This document shows positions 1 through 10,868 of a stretch of 64,000 bases of DNA, piece by piece. The notes beneath the pieces were generated by a model that searched no databases, was not told the origin of the DNA, and saw nothing but the letters and a program-made list of their open reading frames with translations. The stretch's first letter is position 1. Every line of letters starts with the position of its first letter. The DNA comes from Xenoacremonium recifei (taxonomy: Eukaryota; Ascomycota; Sordariomycetes; Hypocreales; Nectriaceae): assembly GCA_012184525.1 (NCBI GenBank), contig WOFQ01000001.1, forward strand, positions 124,001 through 188,000, in the 5' to 3' direction. The translations under genes and the position numbers were made by a program.

Positions 1-165
1 CCTCGACGCTCACACAGGATCCTACTTCCACTAGACAGTGAATACAGGGCCAAGCTATCTCTTGAGCCTCATGCTAGGCAAAACTAATCGCATAGACTCC
101 ACGCTAGTTCCGCCTGTGAGCCGAGTTCGCCGACTTCTCTGGCAAATCCCGTACGCCACAGCGAA

Positions 166-578
166 GCACGCCGTTGCGAGAGTAAGGCATATGCAAGCCG
201 GGAGTACAAGAAGGCCATGTACAAATGCGACCCAATTTACAATGTCGCATACGAGCCAAATGACAAAGTCGTCATAAAAGGGTTTCCCGGGATCGCTCTT
301 GATAAGTTGCAAGGCGTTCCGTTCCTTTGTCGGCTTCATTTTCGCGGCGTTTCTTCATAACCTCTAGCGGATTCATGGGCATCGGGCCGGCGTCTTTTAA
401 GGAGGACGATTTTATTGTGGTCGTTCTTGGCGTGCCAATGCCGTTAGTGCTGCGGCAGAGCGAGATGAGCCCGGAGAAGTTTCAGGTTATTGGGCACTGT
501 TATGTTCACGAGATCATGGATGGGGGGCTGCTGGAGGCTCATGGGGATCGCCCGCCTACACAATTCATTTTTGTTTGA
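166..578 (+). pseudogene. Decayed 3' end of a HET-domain gene
   Basis: Two reading frames carry pieces that read like the C-terminal half of fungal heterokaryon-incompatibility (HET) proteins. Frame 1 (about 166-345) gives a stretch with YKKAMYKCDP and VVIKGFPGIALDKL, resembling the family block before the central region, and ends in a stop. Frame 3 (about 306-578) gives RRFFITSSGFMGIGP, then a VVVLGVPMPLVLR-like strand and CYVHEIMDGG, which is the typical HET protein tail, ending in TGA at 576-578. The roughly 100 or more residues usually between these blocks are missing and the frames do not join, so I read an internal deletion plus frameshift. No HET domain proper lies in the window. The 5' part may lie to the left. 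Identification rests on remembered family motifs. Confidence 0.6.
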
Positions 579-911
579 CTCTTAGGGATCGTGTTATGTA
601 TATTCCAAGGAACGCTTGATATGTACTTAGGTGTGTATCATTGGTAAATTAGGAAGATAAGAATAAACACAGCGTATAATTTGAAATATTAATCACAAAG
701 CCAAGTATATAATGAATACAAACAGCGTTTATGATAAAGAAATGGATATTAAATGTTAATAATGAGTTCGCAGTAATGAGTTGTACCCGAGTTATGCGAT
801 TAGCCCGAGTAGAAGAAGGCGGAGTAACGACAATATACCGCAAAGAAACAGGGTATGGTAGCCTGAAGATCTGTCAGGATTTTGACCTTGCATCACCCCC
901 GCCATGTCAAG
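579..911. other. AT-rich spacer upstream of HET gene
   Basis: About 330 bases without a gene. The part from 600 to 780 is clearly AT-rich compared with the flanking genes. Only short frames of fewer than 75 codons cross it, none with recognisable motifs. It presumably holds the promoter of the HET gene that starts at 912. Confidence 0.5.
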
Positions 912-2885
912 ATGCGACTCATCAATACCACAACCCTCGAGGTTGAAGAATTCTTCGACATCTCCATACCCGAATATGCCATCCTGTCACATACCTGGGG
1001 CGATGGTGAAGTCTCGCTGCAGGACTGGGCCGACCGAAAAAACCGCCGTTTCAAACCCGGCTTCCAGAAAATCCTGTGGGCATGCAGCCAGGCAACCAAG
1101 GACGAACTCGGCTATGTCTGGGTTGACACTAATTGCATCGATAAATCCAGCTCGGCAGAATTGTCCGAGGCCATCAACTCCATGTTCAAGTGGTACCGGA
1201 GGTCTACCATCTGCTACGTATACTTGGAGGACGTGCCACGCATGACGCTGGATCAGTGTATCGAACCAGACAGCGCCTTCAGAAATGCAAGATGGTTCAC
1301 CAGGGGTTGGACTCTCCAGGAGCTTATCGCGCCTCCCAGCATCACCTTCTTCTCCAACGACTGGACAGCCATAGCTACAAAGTCTGAGCTGGCGCCCTGC
1401 ATATCTGAGATCACAGGAATTGCCTGGTCATGCCTGCTCAAGGGAAGACTCTCAAAGTCTCACCCATTGAGGAGATACAGCGTGGCCGAGCGGCTGACGT
1501 GGGCATCTCGTCGCTCTACCACGCGCATCGAGGACCAGGCCTATTCTCTGCTAGGACTCTTTGACATCTCCATGCCGCTCGTATATGGGGAGGGCCACGA
1601 GGCCTTCACCAGGCTTCTCAGTGAGATTATCCAAAAATACGCCGATCACAGCTTCTTCGCCTCCCAGCTGCGCTACGTTGACTTTCTTCCACGCTCGCCG
1701 GCGGAGTTTTGCAACTCGCACTCGGTTGTCGTGAGCAGTTCACCGCAGCTACAGAGGCATTACATCCCCGACGATCAGTCGTATCCCTTCCATCTGACCA
1801 ATACTGGGCTACAGATCACCCTACCCGTTGTGGCCACCCTGGCACCTCGCTTTGTGTTTGGTGTTCTCGATTGTTGGGACTTCGAGACGGCCAGCACGCA
1901 ATCTACCCGGTCAATCTCTCGAATATGGATACCACTCGTGCGGCAAGGCCCTGAGCGTTTGCACCAGTATACGCGGTCGCTTTGGCCTCACACTTTCTTC
2001 CCAGTACAGCTGATTCGGAAGCGTGCTTTAACAAAAGCGGTGCACATAAGCAAGACGAGAGGATTTCTACATGCGCCAGAGCATTCTCTCTTGAAAGAGG
2101 AAAGAGAATCAGATACGATATCGGCCGCAGCGCCAAACTCTGAACACTTGGATGTACTATCAACAGAATTGCAAAGAAACATTCTCATCAAAAAGCCATA
2201 CGCAACCATTCTCGACGTTCCAATGTGGCAACCTCGAGAGGCTGCGAGTCCGTTCCTGTTATGCTTTCCTCGGGGCACTGCAGACTATCGCCTCTACGGA
2301 ATCTTTCCGGAAGATGAGACTTCAGATGTTGCATGGTCGGCAGAAAATCCTCCCCTCCTACCGTTGGTAGCGCCACGTCGAATATGGAGCAACGTAGATA
2401 CAGTAACTGGCGACGGGAGCGATGGTGCGAACACGACACGACAGAGGGACCTCTACGCAACAATCGTAGTCTTCAAGAAACACCGGTTACGGCCTGCAAA
2501 GTATGTCGCCATATGTTTAGCCAACATTGAGAATTCGGAAAACGGGGATGAACACGACATGACCTTCGAACCGAGCTGTAAGATCATCCGCGACTGGTGC
2601 CCATCGAAAGCCCAAGACGTCCAAGAAGTTGACTTTACTACCCTTTCCGATATCGACGTGGCTGGCGAGACATTAGTTACTGTGCAGAAGGTGGCAAGCA
2701 ATCCTAGGACAGCAGCCATGGGTTCTGAGCCACGATTCGTTGGACTGGCCCAGGTGGTCTTTGATGGGATGGAGATGATGGATGAGTTGCATTTATCGCC
2801 AAATAGAGCCACAAAGGCTGCTAAAGGTATTCTGCAGCATTATGGCCTTGATTGTTCAGATGAGGAAGTAGGTGATTTAATATAA
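912..2885 (+). CDS. HET-domain (heterokaryon incompatibility) protein
   Basis: Intronless gene for a 657-residue protein. HET domains act in allorecognition and programmed cell death after fusion of unlike hyphae. The N-terminus has the classic order: MRLINTTTLEVEEF, IPEYAILSHTWG, YVWVDTNCIDKSS, LSEAINSMFKWYR, CYVYLEDV, then RWFTRGWTLQELIAP, ISEITGI, and RIEDQAYSLLGLFDISMPL with YGEG at about residues 220-250. This matches the HET-E/HET-D-like subgroup that starts with the HET domain. There is no NACHT, WD40 or ankyrin region, so the C-terminal 400 residues (no motif recognised) form the whole remainder. I chose the ATG at 912 rather than the upstream one at 882 because MRLIN is the usual family start. 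It lies just downstream of a HET relic. Specific incompatibility function is unknown. Confidence 0.9.
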   Translation: MRLINTTTLEVEEFFDISIPEYAILSHTWGDGEVSLQDWADRKNRRFKPGFQKILWACSQATKDELGYVWVDTNCIDKSSSAELSEAINSMFKWYRRSTICYVYLEDVPRMTLDQCIEPDSAFRNARWFTRGWTLQELIAPPSITFFSNDWTAIATKSELAPCISEITGIAWSCLLKGRLSKSHPLRRYSVAERLTWASRRSTTRIEDQAYSLLGLFDISMPLVYGEGHEAFTRLLSEIIQKYADHSFFASQLRYVDFLPRSPAEFCNSHSVVVSSSPQLQRHYIPDDQSYPFHLTNTGLQITLPVVATLAPRFVFGVLDCWDFETASTQSTRSISRIWIPLVRQGPERLHQYTRSLWPHTFFPVQLIRKRALTKAVHISKTRGFLHAPEHSLLKEERESDTISAAAPNSEHLDVLSTELQRNILIKKPYATILDVPMWQPREAASPFLLCFPRGTADYRLYGIFPEDETSDVAWSAENPPLLPLVAPRRIWSNVDTVTGDGSDGANTTRQRDLYATIVVFKKHRLRPAKYVAICLANIENSENGDEHDMTFEPSCKIIRDWCPSKAQDVQEVDFTTLSDIDVAGETLVTVQKVASNPRTAAMGSEPRFVGLAQVVFDGMEMMDELHLSPNRATKAAKGILQHYGLDCSDEEVGDLI

Positions 2886-3013
2886 GCCTAGAATTCTCTG
2901 TTCGAGGACCGGTATGAGGAGAGAGAAGGGTGCTGGCAATATACATCTTCTTGTTTACGCTAAAGATCTTCTTGCTACGGAAGTCCGGGACTTGCGTCTT
3001 GTTGACCATTATC

Positions 3014-4573
3014 TTAGTAAACTCCAGGCAGGATCTTCCATCGGACCGTCTTCTTATACTTGACCCAATCATCGCCATATTTCTCCGCGCACGCCGCGTC
3101 GTCTCGCCCCTCGCGATGGATGAGCATAAAGGCGAACCAGGCAGCGTAGAAGTAAGTGAATAACATGCCCCAACCCGCTGCGCCGTCTTGCACAACTTGT
3201 CGACCATCAAGCATGATGCGAGCGCCAAGCCCAGTGGCTACAGTGCCGGCTGGAAGAATGACATAACCTGCGATTGCAGTGGGCAAGCTGAATGGTGTAG
3301 CCTGAAGCCAATCCCCGAAATAATTGATGTGCCGTGCCATACCCCACCATCCTCCAGTGAGGAGACGAGTGCCTCTCTTCGTCTGGATATAGGTCATGTT
3401 GGCAAAGGCTGGGTGATTCGGGTTTGATCGGAAGAGATTCTTTTGTGAGTTGGAAGCGCGGAAGATATAGACGCCGACAGCAAATATAACGCTGACTGTA
3501 AGGACACCAAGCCATCCAAGTTGGACTGGATAGACTGAGAGGTACCGACATTGTGTTGAGTATAAGAACGGAACCCAAACAATATCCCCGAAACCCAGCA
3601 TGAATCCCATGCCATCTGTGATTATATCCATCATACCTAGAAGGCCGGCTTCGGCGTACTGGCCCTCCAGGACGTAATAGGACTGCACTGTCGCGATGAA
3701 GATGATGCTGTCGGATACATGACCATAAGTTCTGTACTGTTTAGCGATGAAAGCGAGATCCAAGAGGACCCAGCCTGTCAGCCCAGGGCGCATCTCAAAC
3801 CATGCCTTGATGTCAACGTCGCCAATAAGAGGAATGACGATCCGAGGGTTTAGCTCACGGCCAATGAAGAAATCGTAGATAAGGTTCCCAGTATGGCCAC
3901 CCGTCGCAAGCTCTCTCAAATCTGAGTTTCCTGGTCTAACGCTGAAACTGCACACATAAACGTAAATGGACAGCAAGTACGCAATAATGATGTTGGCCGA
4001 AAGGATCTGCAGGTAGTTATCGGATATGAAGGTCCAGACGACGAAGTCGGCGCCGTAATAGAAAGTTCCAGCTGCACAGATGGCAAGTTGAAAGATCGTA
4101 GCATGAAACGCTGCAGAAACCTTTGTTAGAACTAAAACCGGGTGATTCAATGACTCTTAGCGGGAATCTTACCGTTGAGACGGTACTTTAAGGGCTTGCC
4201 AGACTCCTTCAACTTGGTGCCATAGACCTCCTTTGCTGGAAGTATTCGATACAGCACCAAGCTAAGCAGATAGTACGCAAGTACCCAGCCAGTGGCTTCC
4301 CAGCTTGCAAATCCGTAAATGCCGTCCTCGGGCCACGGAATCTGCGCCTTCAGCTTCTCCCAGGAAAGAGATCGAGGCTCCAAAAGAGCAGGGGCGGGAC
4401 AACCAGAGACATCATTGCATCCCAAGAAGAAAACATTCATCAAAATAGGAAGTCCAATTACAATGCCCGTAGCTCCGAGACTGTGTGAAGAATGGTGTCA
4501 GTAAAGACGGTGAACTAGCCCCTCGGTGTCCTCAACAAACTCACGGGCCACCAAATTCATAGTGCGTTGGCAT
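3014..4573 (-). CDS. ERG24: Delta(14)-sterol reductase, ERG24 type
   Basis: Three exons on the minus strand: 4573-4545, 4480-4173 and 4110-3014, joined by GT-AG introns, giving 477 residues. The short first exon encodes MPTHYEFGGP and continues into LGATGIVIGLP, the ERG24 N-terminal signature. Later motifs are GNLIYDFFIGRELNPR, DVDIKAWFEMRPGL, MMDIITDGMGFMLGFGD, IQTKRGTRLLTGGWWGMARH with NYFGDW, and a C-terminus ending W(K)ILPGVY, as in yeast Erg24. The protein is a multi-pass ER membrane enzyme. It reduces the C14-C15 double bond made by CYP51 during ergosterol synthesis and is the target of morpholine fungicides. It is transcribed away from the oxidoreductase at 5339. Filamentous fungi often have more than one ERG24 paralogue, so this may be an accessory copy. 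ERG4 or DHCR7-type reductases fit less well. Confidence 0.9.
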
Positions 4574-5338
4574 TGTTGCGACACGTTAACTCGCGTCTAG
4601 GTCAGAGATGCGTATTTGACCTTCGAAGGCTTGAGAAACCACAAAGCCTTTACTTTCGGCTGAGATATCAGTCCAGAAGCGTGGAATATCTGCAGGAGAT
4701 TTCTTCAAATTAAGTCGGCGGATTAGCATATCTCCGACGAAATTACACCCGGAGGGTTAGTCAGCCGGTCCGTGTTTCTGGGCTTCAGGGTAGTCATCGT
4801 GAATCTTGTGAGAGCACACGATAGATGTATTTAGGAAGCTTATATGAATTTTATCATCAAAGAGGCGGCAACTTTTCCAGCTACCATGTAGTTGGTAGAG
4901 ACGGTTGTGTGAAGAAAGAGAGGTCTAAATTTAGTGCAGCGTAGCAACGCCGAAAGCGAATCAGCCGGAGTTGTTCGGTCGCCGGCTTGTCATTGCTTGA
5001 AGGCCAGCGCGATATCGCAACATATTTCGTTCTCCGTCGGACATGCGGAAGAAAACTGGCTAAAATGCATGGGGATTGCCACCTTATATATCTAAGACCT
5101 GTTAGATGCCCACGAATCTCGGTTTATTGGGATGGCCGGACTCGGAGCCCCGGAGTTTGGCTCGGAAACCGTACTGCCGTATATCCGCTTCATCCCTTCA
5201 GGTACTCAAAACCAACCCCAGGTCTCATGCACAGTCAACTAAAATCACCTCATACGCATGTCTCTTCAGCCACCTGGAAAACATTAATCATTTATCTTAC
5301 TGATCCCTAGTGGAGAAACTCCTGAAAATCTACCCAAA
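4574..5338. promoter_or_regulatory. Divergent promoter, ERG24 / AIF-like oxidoreductase
   Basis: The 765 bases between two head-to-head genes hold no coding frame I can support. An inverted pair GTCGG (4714-4718) and CCGAC (4734-4738), separated by 15 bases, has the CGG...CCG form bound by dimeric Zn2Cys6 factors. A weaker CTACC...GGTAG dyad lies near 4880-4897. Whether one site serves both genes is inference. Confidence 0.4.
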
Positions 5339-6863
5339 ATGATCGGGAATCTCAAGAACGTGGTTGTCATTGGCGGCTCATACGTCGGTCTCGTAAGTAC
5401 TCCAGGACACACCATATTCCCCGGAACCAATACTGATTAAACTTTGATTAGGCTACCGTGAAAGAGCTAGCAAGTACTCTCCCTGCAACTCATCGTGTAA
5501 GTTCCATGGAGCTCTTTATTAGGGTTGCATCAAGAGGATGCTAATTCATCGTCACAGGTGCTTTTGGTTGAACCGCACAGCCATTTCCACCATTTGTTTG
5601 CCTTCGTATGTACTACATTCACCTTGGATTGGAGTTATATCTAATATCATTTTACAGCCGCGGTTTGCTGTTTTACCAAGGCATGAGCACAAAGCATTCA
5701 TCCCATACTCATCTGTCTTTGCCTCGGCCCCGGATCCTTCGATCCATGCTGTGGTGAGGGCCAAGGCCCTCGCGTTGACCAAGGACTACATCACTCTGGA
5801 CCGAGATTGGCAGGGCTCTAGCCAACTACCGTACGAGTATATCGTGGTGACCAGTGGAACCAGACTTCCAGCTCCCGGATCGATGCCGCATGAAGACAAA
5901 GCCTCATCCATTGACTACTTCAAGAAATATCAGCAAGGCGTACTGAAAGCGAACAAGATTGTGATTGTGGGTGGTGGAGCTGTTGGTGTTCAGATGGCGA
6001 CGGATCTGAAGGAACTTTACCCCGAGAAGAGTGTCACTTTGGTTCACTCGAGAGATCACCTCATGCCCGTGTATCACACCAAGATGGATGAGATCATCCG
6101 AAAGCGATTTGATGTGCTAGGTGTCAAGTAAGTCTGTAATATCTGGAGGCCGAGTTAGATGCTAACCCAAAATGCTTCCGTCACAGTCTTATTACTGGGA
6201 CTCGAGCTGTTGTTCCTTCAAATGGCTTCCCTAATGATGGCAGCGTCTTTGAGCTTGAACTTAAAGATGGACGCAAAGTCGAGACCGATCTTGTCATCCA
6301 AGCGACGGGTCAGATCCCAAACAATGAGTTTCTCAAGACCCTTGAGCAATCGTCAAATGACTCACTCATCAACCCCAAGAACGGATTCATCAGTGTACTC
6401 CCGACACTTCAATTCAAGGACCCCAAGTATCCTAATCTATTTGCTGCTGGCGACATTGCCGACTCGGGAGCCCACAAAGCTGCACGGCCAGGTGTGGGCC
6501 AGGCGCAAGTTGTTGCGAAGAACATCTTGGCCATGATTGATGGCAAGCAGCCAACTGAGAATGTTGCCATAACCCCTCCGGCAATCCATCTCAGTCTTGG
6601 ACTTGTAAGTCCACATACCGACTCAACGCCTGAAACGGATCTGACAGCTATATATAGAAAGAAAATATGATCTTCCGCAACCCTGACACTCGAAACGGCG
6701 AGACCGAGCCCTTTTTCAAGATGAGAGACGAGTATGTTAAGGTCCGCAGACATTTGAACGTTTACTGATACTATATTACAGTGGCGAAGAGGATATGGGC
6801 GTTTCTCGAATCTGGGACCGACAAGGAGTCAAGGTCAGCAAGCCTGAGGACTACCACCTGTAG
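5339..6863 (+). CDS. AIF/AMID-like FAD-dependent NAD(P)H oxidoreductase
   Basis: Seven exons: 5339-5392, 5452-5496, 5558-5605, 5658-6127, 6187-6604, 6658-6731, 6782-6863. All introns are GT-AG and the product is 396 residues. The N-terminal FAD fold has VVVIGGSYVGLATVKEL. A second Rossmann motif IVIVGGGAVGVQMATDL binds NAD(P)H at about residue 150. The family ATG and GD motifs appear as VIQATGQIPNN and NLFAAGDIAD. The length and layout match fungal AMID (AIFM2/FSP1-like) proteins rather than mitochondrial AIF. No mitochondrial presequence or membrane segment is obvious. Animal AIFM2 reduces quinones and has been linked to cell death. The substrate here is unknown. The first four exons are very short, which explains why the N-terminus is easily missed. 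Confidence 0.85.
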
Positions 6864-7046
6864 AAATGAGATACCTTGTAAAATAGATGCGAAAAGGCTC
6901 TAAGACTGAATAATTGTGCATTAAGGTTGCTTAGAAGACTAAAAGACAAAAAAAAAAAGAGTTGTCTTTCACGCCAGAAGACACTTTCAAAACAACATCT
7001 CTAATTCTGAGTTATGCCAAAATTATATATATTGCTGAAAAGCATT

Positions 7047-9357
7047 TTAATCCAGTGAGCCCAAATCAGTAGGAAAGTCAAGAAAGTCTGTAAAGAAGGA
7101 CTCGGACAAGAACTGTTCCAAGGGCAGCTCCTCGTATACGTCGTCCAAGGCCTCCAAATATGAACCGGCATCTTTCATAGTCGACTCGGTTAGTTCTAAT
7201 TGTTGGCTAGAAACAGCTGCATCGCCCATTTCAGCTATTGGGTGAATAAACTGTGTCGTAACATGCAAGGTTGCATTTTCGTCGAGATCAGCGGCTCTGG
7301 CGTCGCTCGGTGTCCTGTTTCCGAGGGCTTCAAGTCGCGGTAGATTTGAGTCCAGAGTGAGCAAGTCCCATAGCTTTCCCGGTTGAAAGGAGACCATCGT
7401 AGGGTCGTTTGAAGGTCCAGATCCTTGGTTCTCAACCGCTATTTGAAGTCCTTGCATGATCTCAAGCTGAATAATTCGTTTGAAGTCAGTATTTGACCTC
7501 TTATGCCATAAATACTTCCTACTAACCTTTTTGCTGACTTGGGGCCATATCGGTGCTAATTGACTTAAGAAAGTCTCAAAATTCTGCAAATCTGTTCTAC
7601 AACTTCGAGATACCTTCTCATCACGGGCAAACTGAAATAGCCACGGGATGGTGGCTGTGGCAGACACCATCTGGGCAATCAGGGGATCAAAGATCCGGTA
7701 TTCGAGAGCCTCACACATTTGTAAGAGTCTGAACACCCAACGGGCGTTGAACAATGCCTGGTCAACAGTATTTTGTAAGAACGTGCGTGGACGTGAGGTG
7801 TTCTCTGAATCTCGAAACCTGACAAGATGCACAAATGGGTTGTTAAGAAGGGCCAGGGCTGCATGCATACTAATCTGCATGAGTATCCAGGGAGTCCAGT
7901 ACTGCTGATCTCGTTCAATCTCCGACGAGGTACGATCAGCGAACTCAACATGTCGGAGTAAATGCACGGGTGACAGGTTCATCTCGAACTCGAAAATCTG
8001 CGCGGTGAAATGCGCGTGCTTGGAGGATGTCATCCAAGGTGCATCCGTCTTTCCAGCTCGAATTTCTCGAAGGTGCGCCACGATGTCCCCCCACAGACCA
8101 ATCATTTTCAGAGTGTACTCAATAAAGCCTCTGTCGCTATTGTTTGTCTCATGAGCATCTGAGAGATCCAAACATCTGCTCTTACCGCCTAGAGAAGCCG
8201 GCGGAGGAGGGCGAACTGGGCTTCGCAGGTACCGTGCAGAAGGAAGGTTTCCTTGCAGCTGACTAGATTGCGGAGAAATCATCTTCTCAAGTATGAATAT
8301 ACTCCAGTAACATCTAGAATCTGCCTCAAAATCGCTCAGCGAGCGGGTGTGTCTGAATGAAGTTGCCTCTCGTAGGGCTTGTAACCGTGCTGCTTGCCCG
8401 ACCATCATCCAGGCCTGGGCAAAAAGGCCATCTACAGCAATCAGCTGAGTTCATCTAAGAGATTCTCAAGTAGACTTACTCATTATGTCATGAAGCACCA
8501 GAAGGCACATGGCTTGCTGAACTTCGAGACTCGAACTTCCATTTGCGGCGCGCTCCAGGATGGTCGCTCGGGCAGCATCGGCATGACCTTCTCCATCATA
8601 TTCTTCCTGTTCCGCTGGCTGCTCCTTCTCAATGAAACTTAGCGTCAAAGCCAGAAAACTATGGGAGAGAAATGTCGGAAATGCTTTGGTTCGCTCTTCC
8701 AAGCTGTCCGCGTCGAAAAGCGGCAAAGGTTGGAAGTGTATTTTGCTCTTGTAGACCTCTATTATTTCCTGTGAAATGCCCGTTGGCAGTTCCGGGGTAT
8801 CATTTTGCCTGGCATGTAAAGTAGGACGAACAAGAAAGTCTCCAGATTGATGGGGGTCGTTGAGATACCGCTTGGCCTGGTTTTCCGATGCAACGCCAGA
8901 TTCGGGTGTATTGGAGAGGCGATTTCGTAAACCATGAGGCTTGCTTCGTATCACAGTAGCATTACTTGTCACAGACCGATTATTTCTAGAGAACTTTTAG
9001 CGTACGCTGTTGACCGAGAAGACACGATAAGACCAGTCACTACAGCTCAAGCCCAGTGAAAGACTTGTGCATGAAGCGATCTGTGATATCGGCATAGCAG
9101 TCATATCGAGATAAGAATTACTCACGTCCTATAGGCTTGGCCACTCTGTGGTCTACCTCGGCGCCGTGGAAGATATACACAGGTTTGGTTCAGCCGGCGG
9201 CAGACAGAGCAGACTGGCTTTTCGGCGGGACATTTTGTTTTCTTCCGACTTTAAATTGGTCAATCAATGATACAGGCTCTCTTGTGGCTGCCACGTACCG
9301 ACAACTCTCGCAAGACTGTCGAAACTCGGAAGAGTCGGCGTCCTTCCTATATGGCAT
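7047..9357 (-). CDS. Zn2Cys6 transcription factor with fungal_trans domain
   Basis: Minus-strand exons: 9357-9299, 9248-9126, 8985-8480, 8431-7527 and 7466-7047, for 670 residues. The zinc cluster is split by the first intron and reads C-ES-C-RRKKTK-C-PAEKPV-C-SV-C-RRLNQT-C, an exact CX2CX6CX6CX2CX6C. It is followed by the basic linker PRRRGRPQSGQAYR. The middle region has the fungal-specific activator fold, including QAMCLLVLHDIM, then AWMMVGQAARLQALRE and YWSIFILEKM. The last intron (7526-7467) is exactly 60 bases and stop-free, so the frame also reads through it. I call it an intron because of GTTAGT, the branch TACTGAC and CAG. The acceptor before 8985 is the least certain junction; an AG nearer position 8970 would also keep frame. 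Regulatory target unknown. Confidence 0.85.
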
Positions 9358-10238
9358 CACAGCACGTTGATGAGATGCGATAGCGGAATGAAGCTTCGCG
9401 TTTCCACTGGGTGAAGCAAAAATATCTGGGGCACGCCTACGCGGTCCCGTGACCCGTAAGTAGCAAAAGGTGGCCTACCGGGTACCTAGGTAAGGTACTC
9501 GGCTGCACAAATAGGCAGCCTAAAAATCACATCTTCAGAGGTGCAATCTTAAAGTAAATTTATATGCCCAGTAACAAGGTATCCTAAGGGCCTTCGAGCT
9601 TATTTTCTGCTCATTCCGATTATTTCAAGTATGCTTAAAAGTATGCTTCGCCAATCTATTGCCAAGCTGACTCTACGCGACCTGCAGCCATTAGGAGCAA
9701 CGAGATGCGACAAGCCAGTGAGATTGTTCCTGCAGTCATAGGCGAGCCTAAAATTCTATATAAGGAACCAAGGATCCTATGGCCGAAAGACTAGTTGCGT
9801 TGCACGAGTCCAAATTTATGGCGGAAGAGCCGTGTTCCAATCGTCGCTCTCGGGCTTTCAGCTGAAGGGTTCACCGCCGCCGAGGCCCGAGGCCTTAGCC
9901 TTCATATGGAGTAGCGAAGAGAAAGCGGCTGTGCTTTTGCGCCACAAGTCTCAATTGGAACAGTCCAGGCGCTCAGCCCCTCGGAAAAGTGAATCACTTG
10001 ACGGACTATCTGTTTTATTTTCGTATTAGACCCTCTTTCACTGCAGCGTGATGCCAGTCAGCTCCACTGCACAGGCTTCTATACGAGATGATAGTCATTG
10101 GCAACTGGAGCCTCCGCTGTGAAAACACACTATAAGTGCGCCCTGGGTTCTCAGCATTTCTATCCAGATACAAACATCATAGCCATTTCTTCTCATTCAC
10201 CAGCGTCCTATTCTTTTATTTAAAATAAATTACTCAGC
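9358..10238. other. Promoter region of the PhiA-like gene
   Basis: The 880 bases between the zinc cluster gene and the PhiA-like gene contain no supportable gene. A TATA-like box TATAAGT lies at 10131-10137, about 105 bases before the ATG. The leader from about 10190 is pyrimidine-rich, as expected for a strongly expressed fungal gene. Confidence 0.5.
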
Positions 10239-10868
10239 ATGTATGCCTTGAAGACTCTCTTTTTGGCCGCCGGCCTTGCCACCGCCCTGCCTCAGCCAGG
10301 AGGCGAACCTCCAAGCACCGGTGCAGGGGCCTTCGAAATACTAGCTCTTCGCTCAGCCAGCCCAATCCATTTCACTCAGGCCAGTGCGGCCGAAAGCAGC
10401 ATCTTCCTCGCCTTGCCGCACCAGAAAGCCTCTTGTGCTCGGAAATCTGATGGAACTGCGACCTTCTACATCAAGGACGGTGGCCTTTACCTCTACTCGA
10501 CGGAGAATCCTCCGCAGCGACTTTTCGTCGACCGATCTGGAATGGGTAAGTGCATCGTTTACTTTTCTGATACTGGAGGAAACCTGCTAACTCCATGCGA
10601 TTCAGGTCAGGGAAAACTTGGCTATGTCACAGGCGCAGAGCCTGCCCCCAAGAACGCGGAGCTCACCGGTTTCAAGGTGAACAAGGCTGGCGACTTGGTT
10701 TTCAAGGGTTCCAGCTTCCTTGCCTGCCCTCATAGTATTGAGAAGTCCTGGAGCGTCTGGGTCGAGGATGGTGTTGCCAACCCCGGTGGAAACAAGGGTT
10801 GCCTCGGCTTCTCAGCTCGGGTGGTTGACATCGCCAAGCCCAACAGCTGTCTGTATACAGAGGCATGA
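10239..10868 (+). CDS. PhiA-like secreted cell wall protein
   Basis: Two exons, 10239-10545 and 10606-10868, give 189 residues. The N-terminus is a signal peptide (MYALKTLFLAAGLATALPQP). The mature part matches the Aspergillus PhiA family: SSIFLALPHQKASC, TATFYIKDGGLYLY, RLFVDRSGMGQGKLGYVTGA, PAPKNAEL, FLACP and NPGGNKGCLGFSARV. PhiA is an abundant cell wall protein linked to phialide and conidium development in Aspergillus; homologues elsewhere are common secreted proteins. The 60-base intron 10546-10605 has GTAAGT, GCTAAC and TTCAG. It is stop-free, so an unspliced frame of 209 residues also exists. Splicing restores the family string SGMGQGKLGY, which is why I accept it. The paired cysteines suggest disulfides. 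Confidence 0.88.
   Translation: MYALKTLFLAAGLATALPQPGGEPPSTGAGAFEILALRSASPIHFTQASAAESSIFLALPHQKASCARKSDGTATFYIKDGGLYLYSTENPPQRLFVDRSGMGKCIVYFSDTGGNLLTPCDSGQGKLGYVTGAEPAPKNAELTGFKVNKAGDLVFKGSSFLACPHSIEKSWSVWVEDGVANPGGNKGCLGFSARVVDIAKPNSCLYTEA

Noticed and set aside
882..911. Upstream ATG of the intact HET gene
   Set aside because: It would add ten residues before MRLIN, which is the usual start of this HET subgroup.
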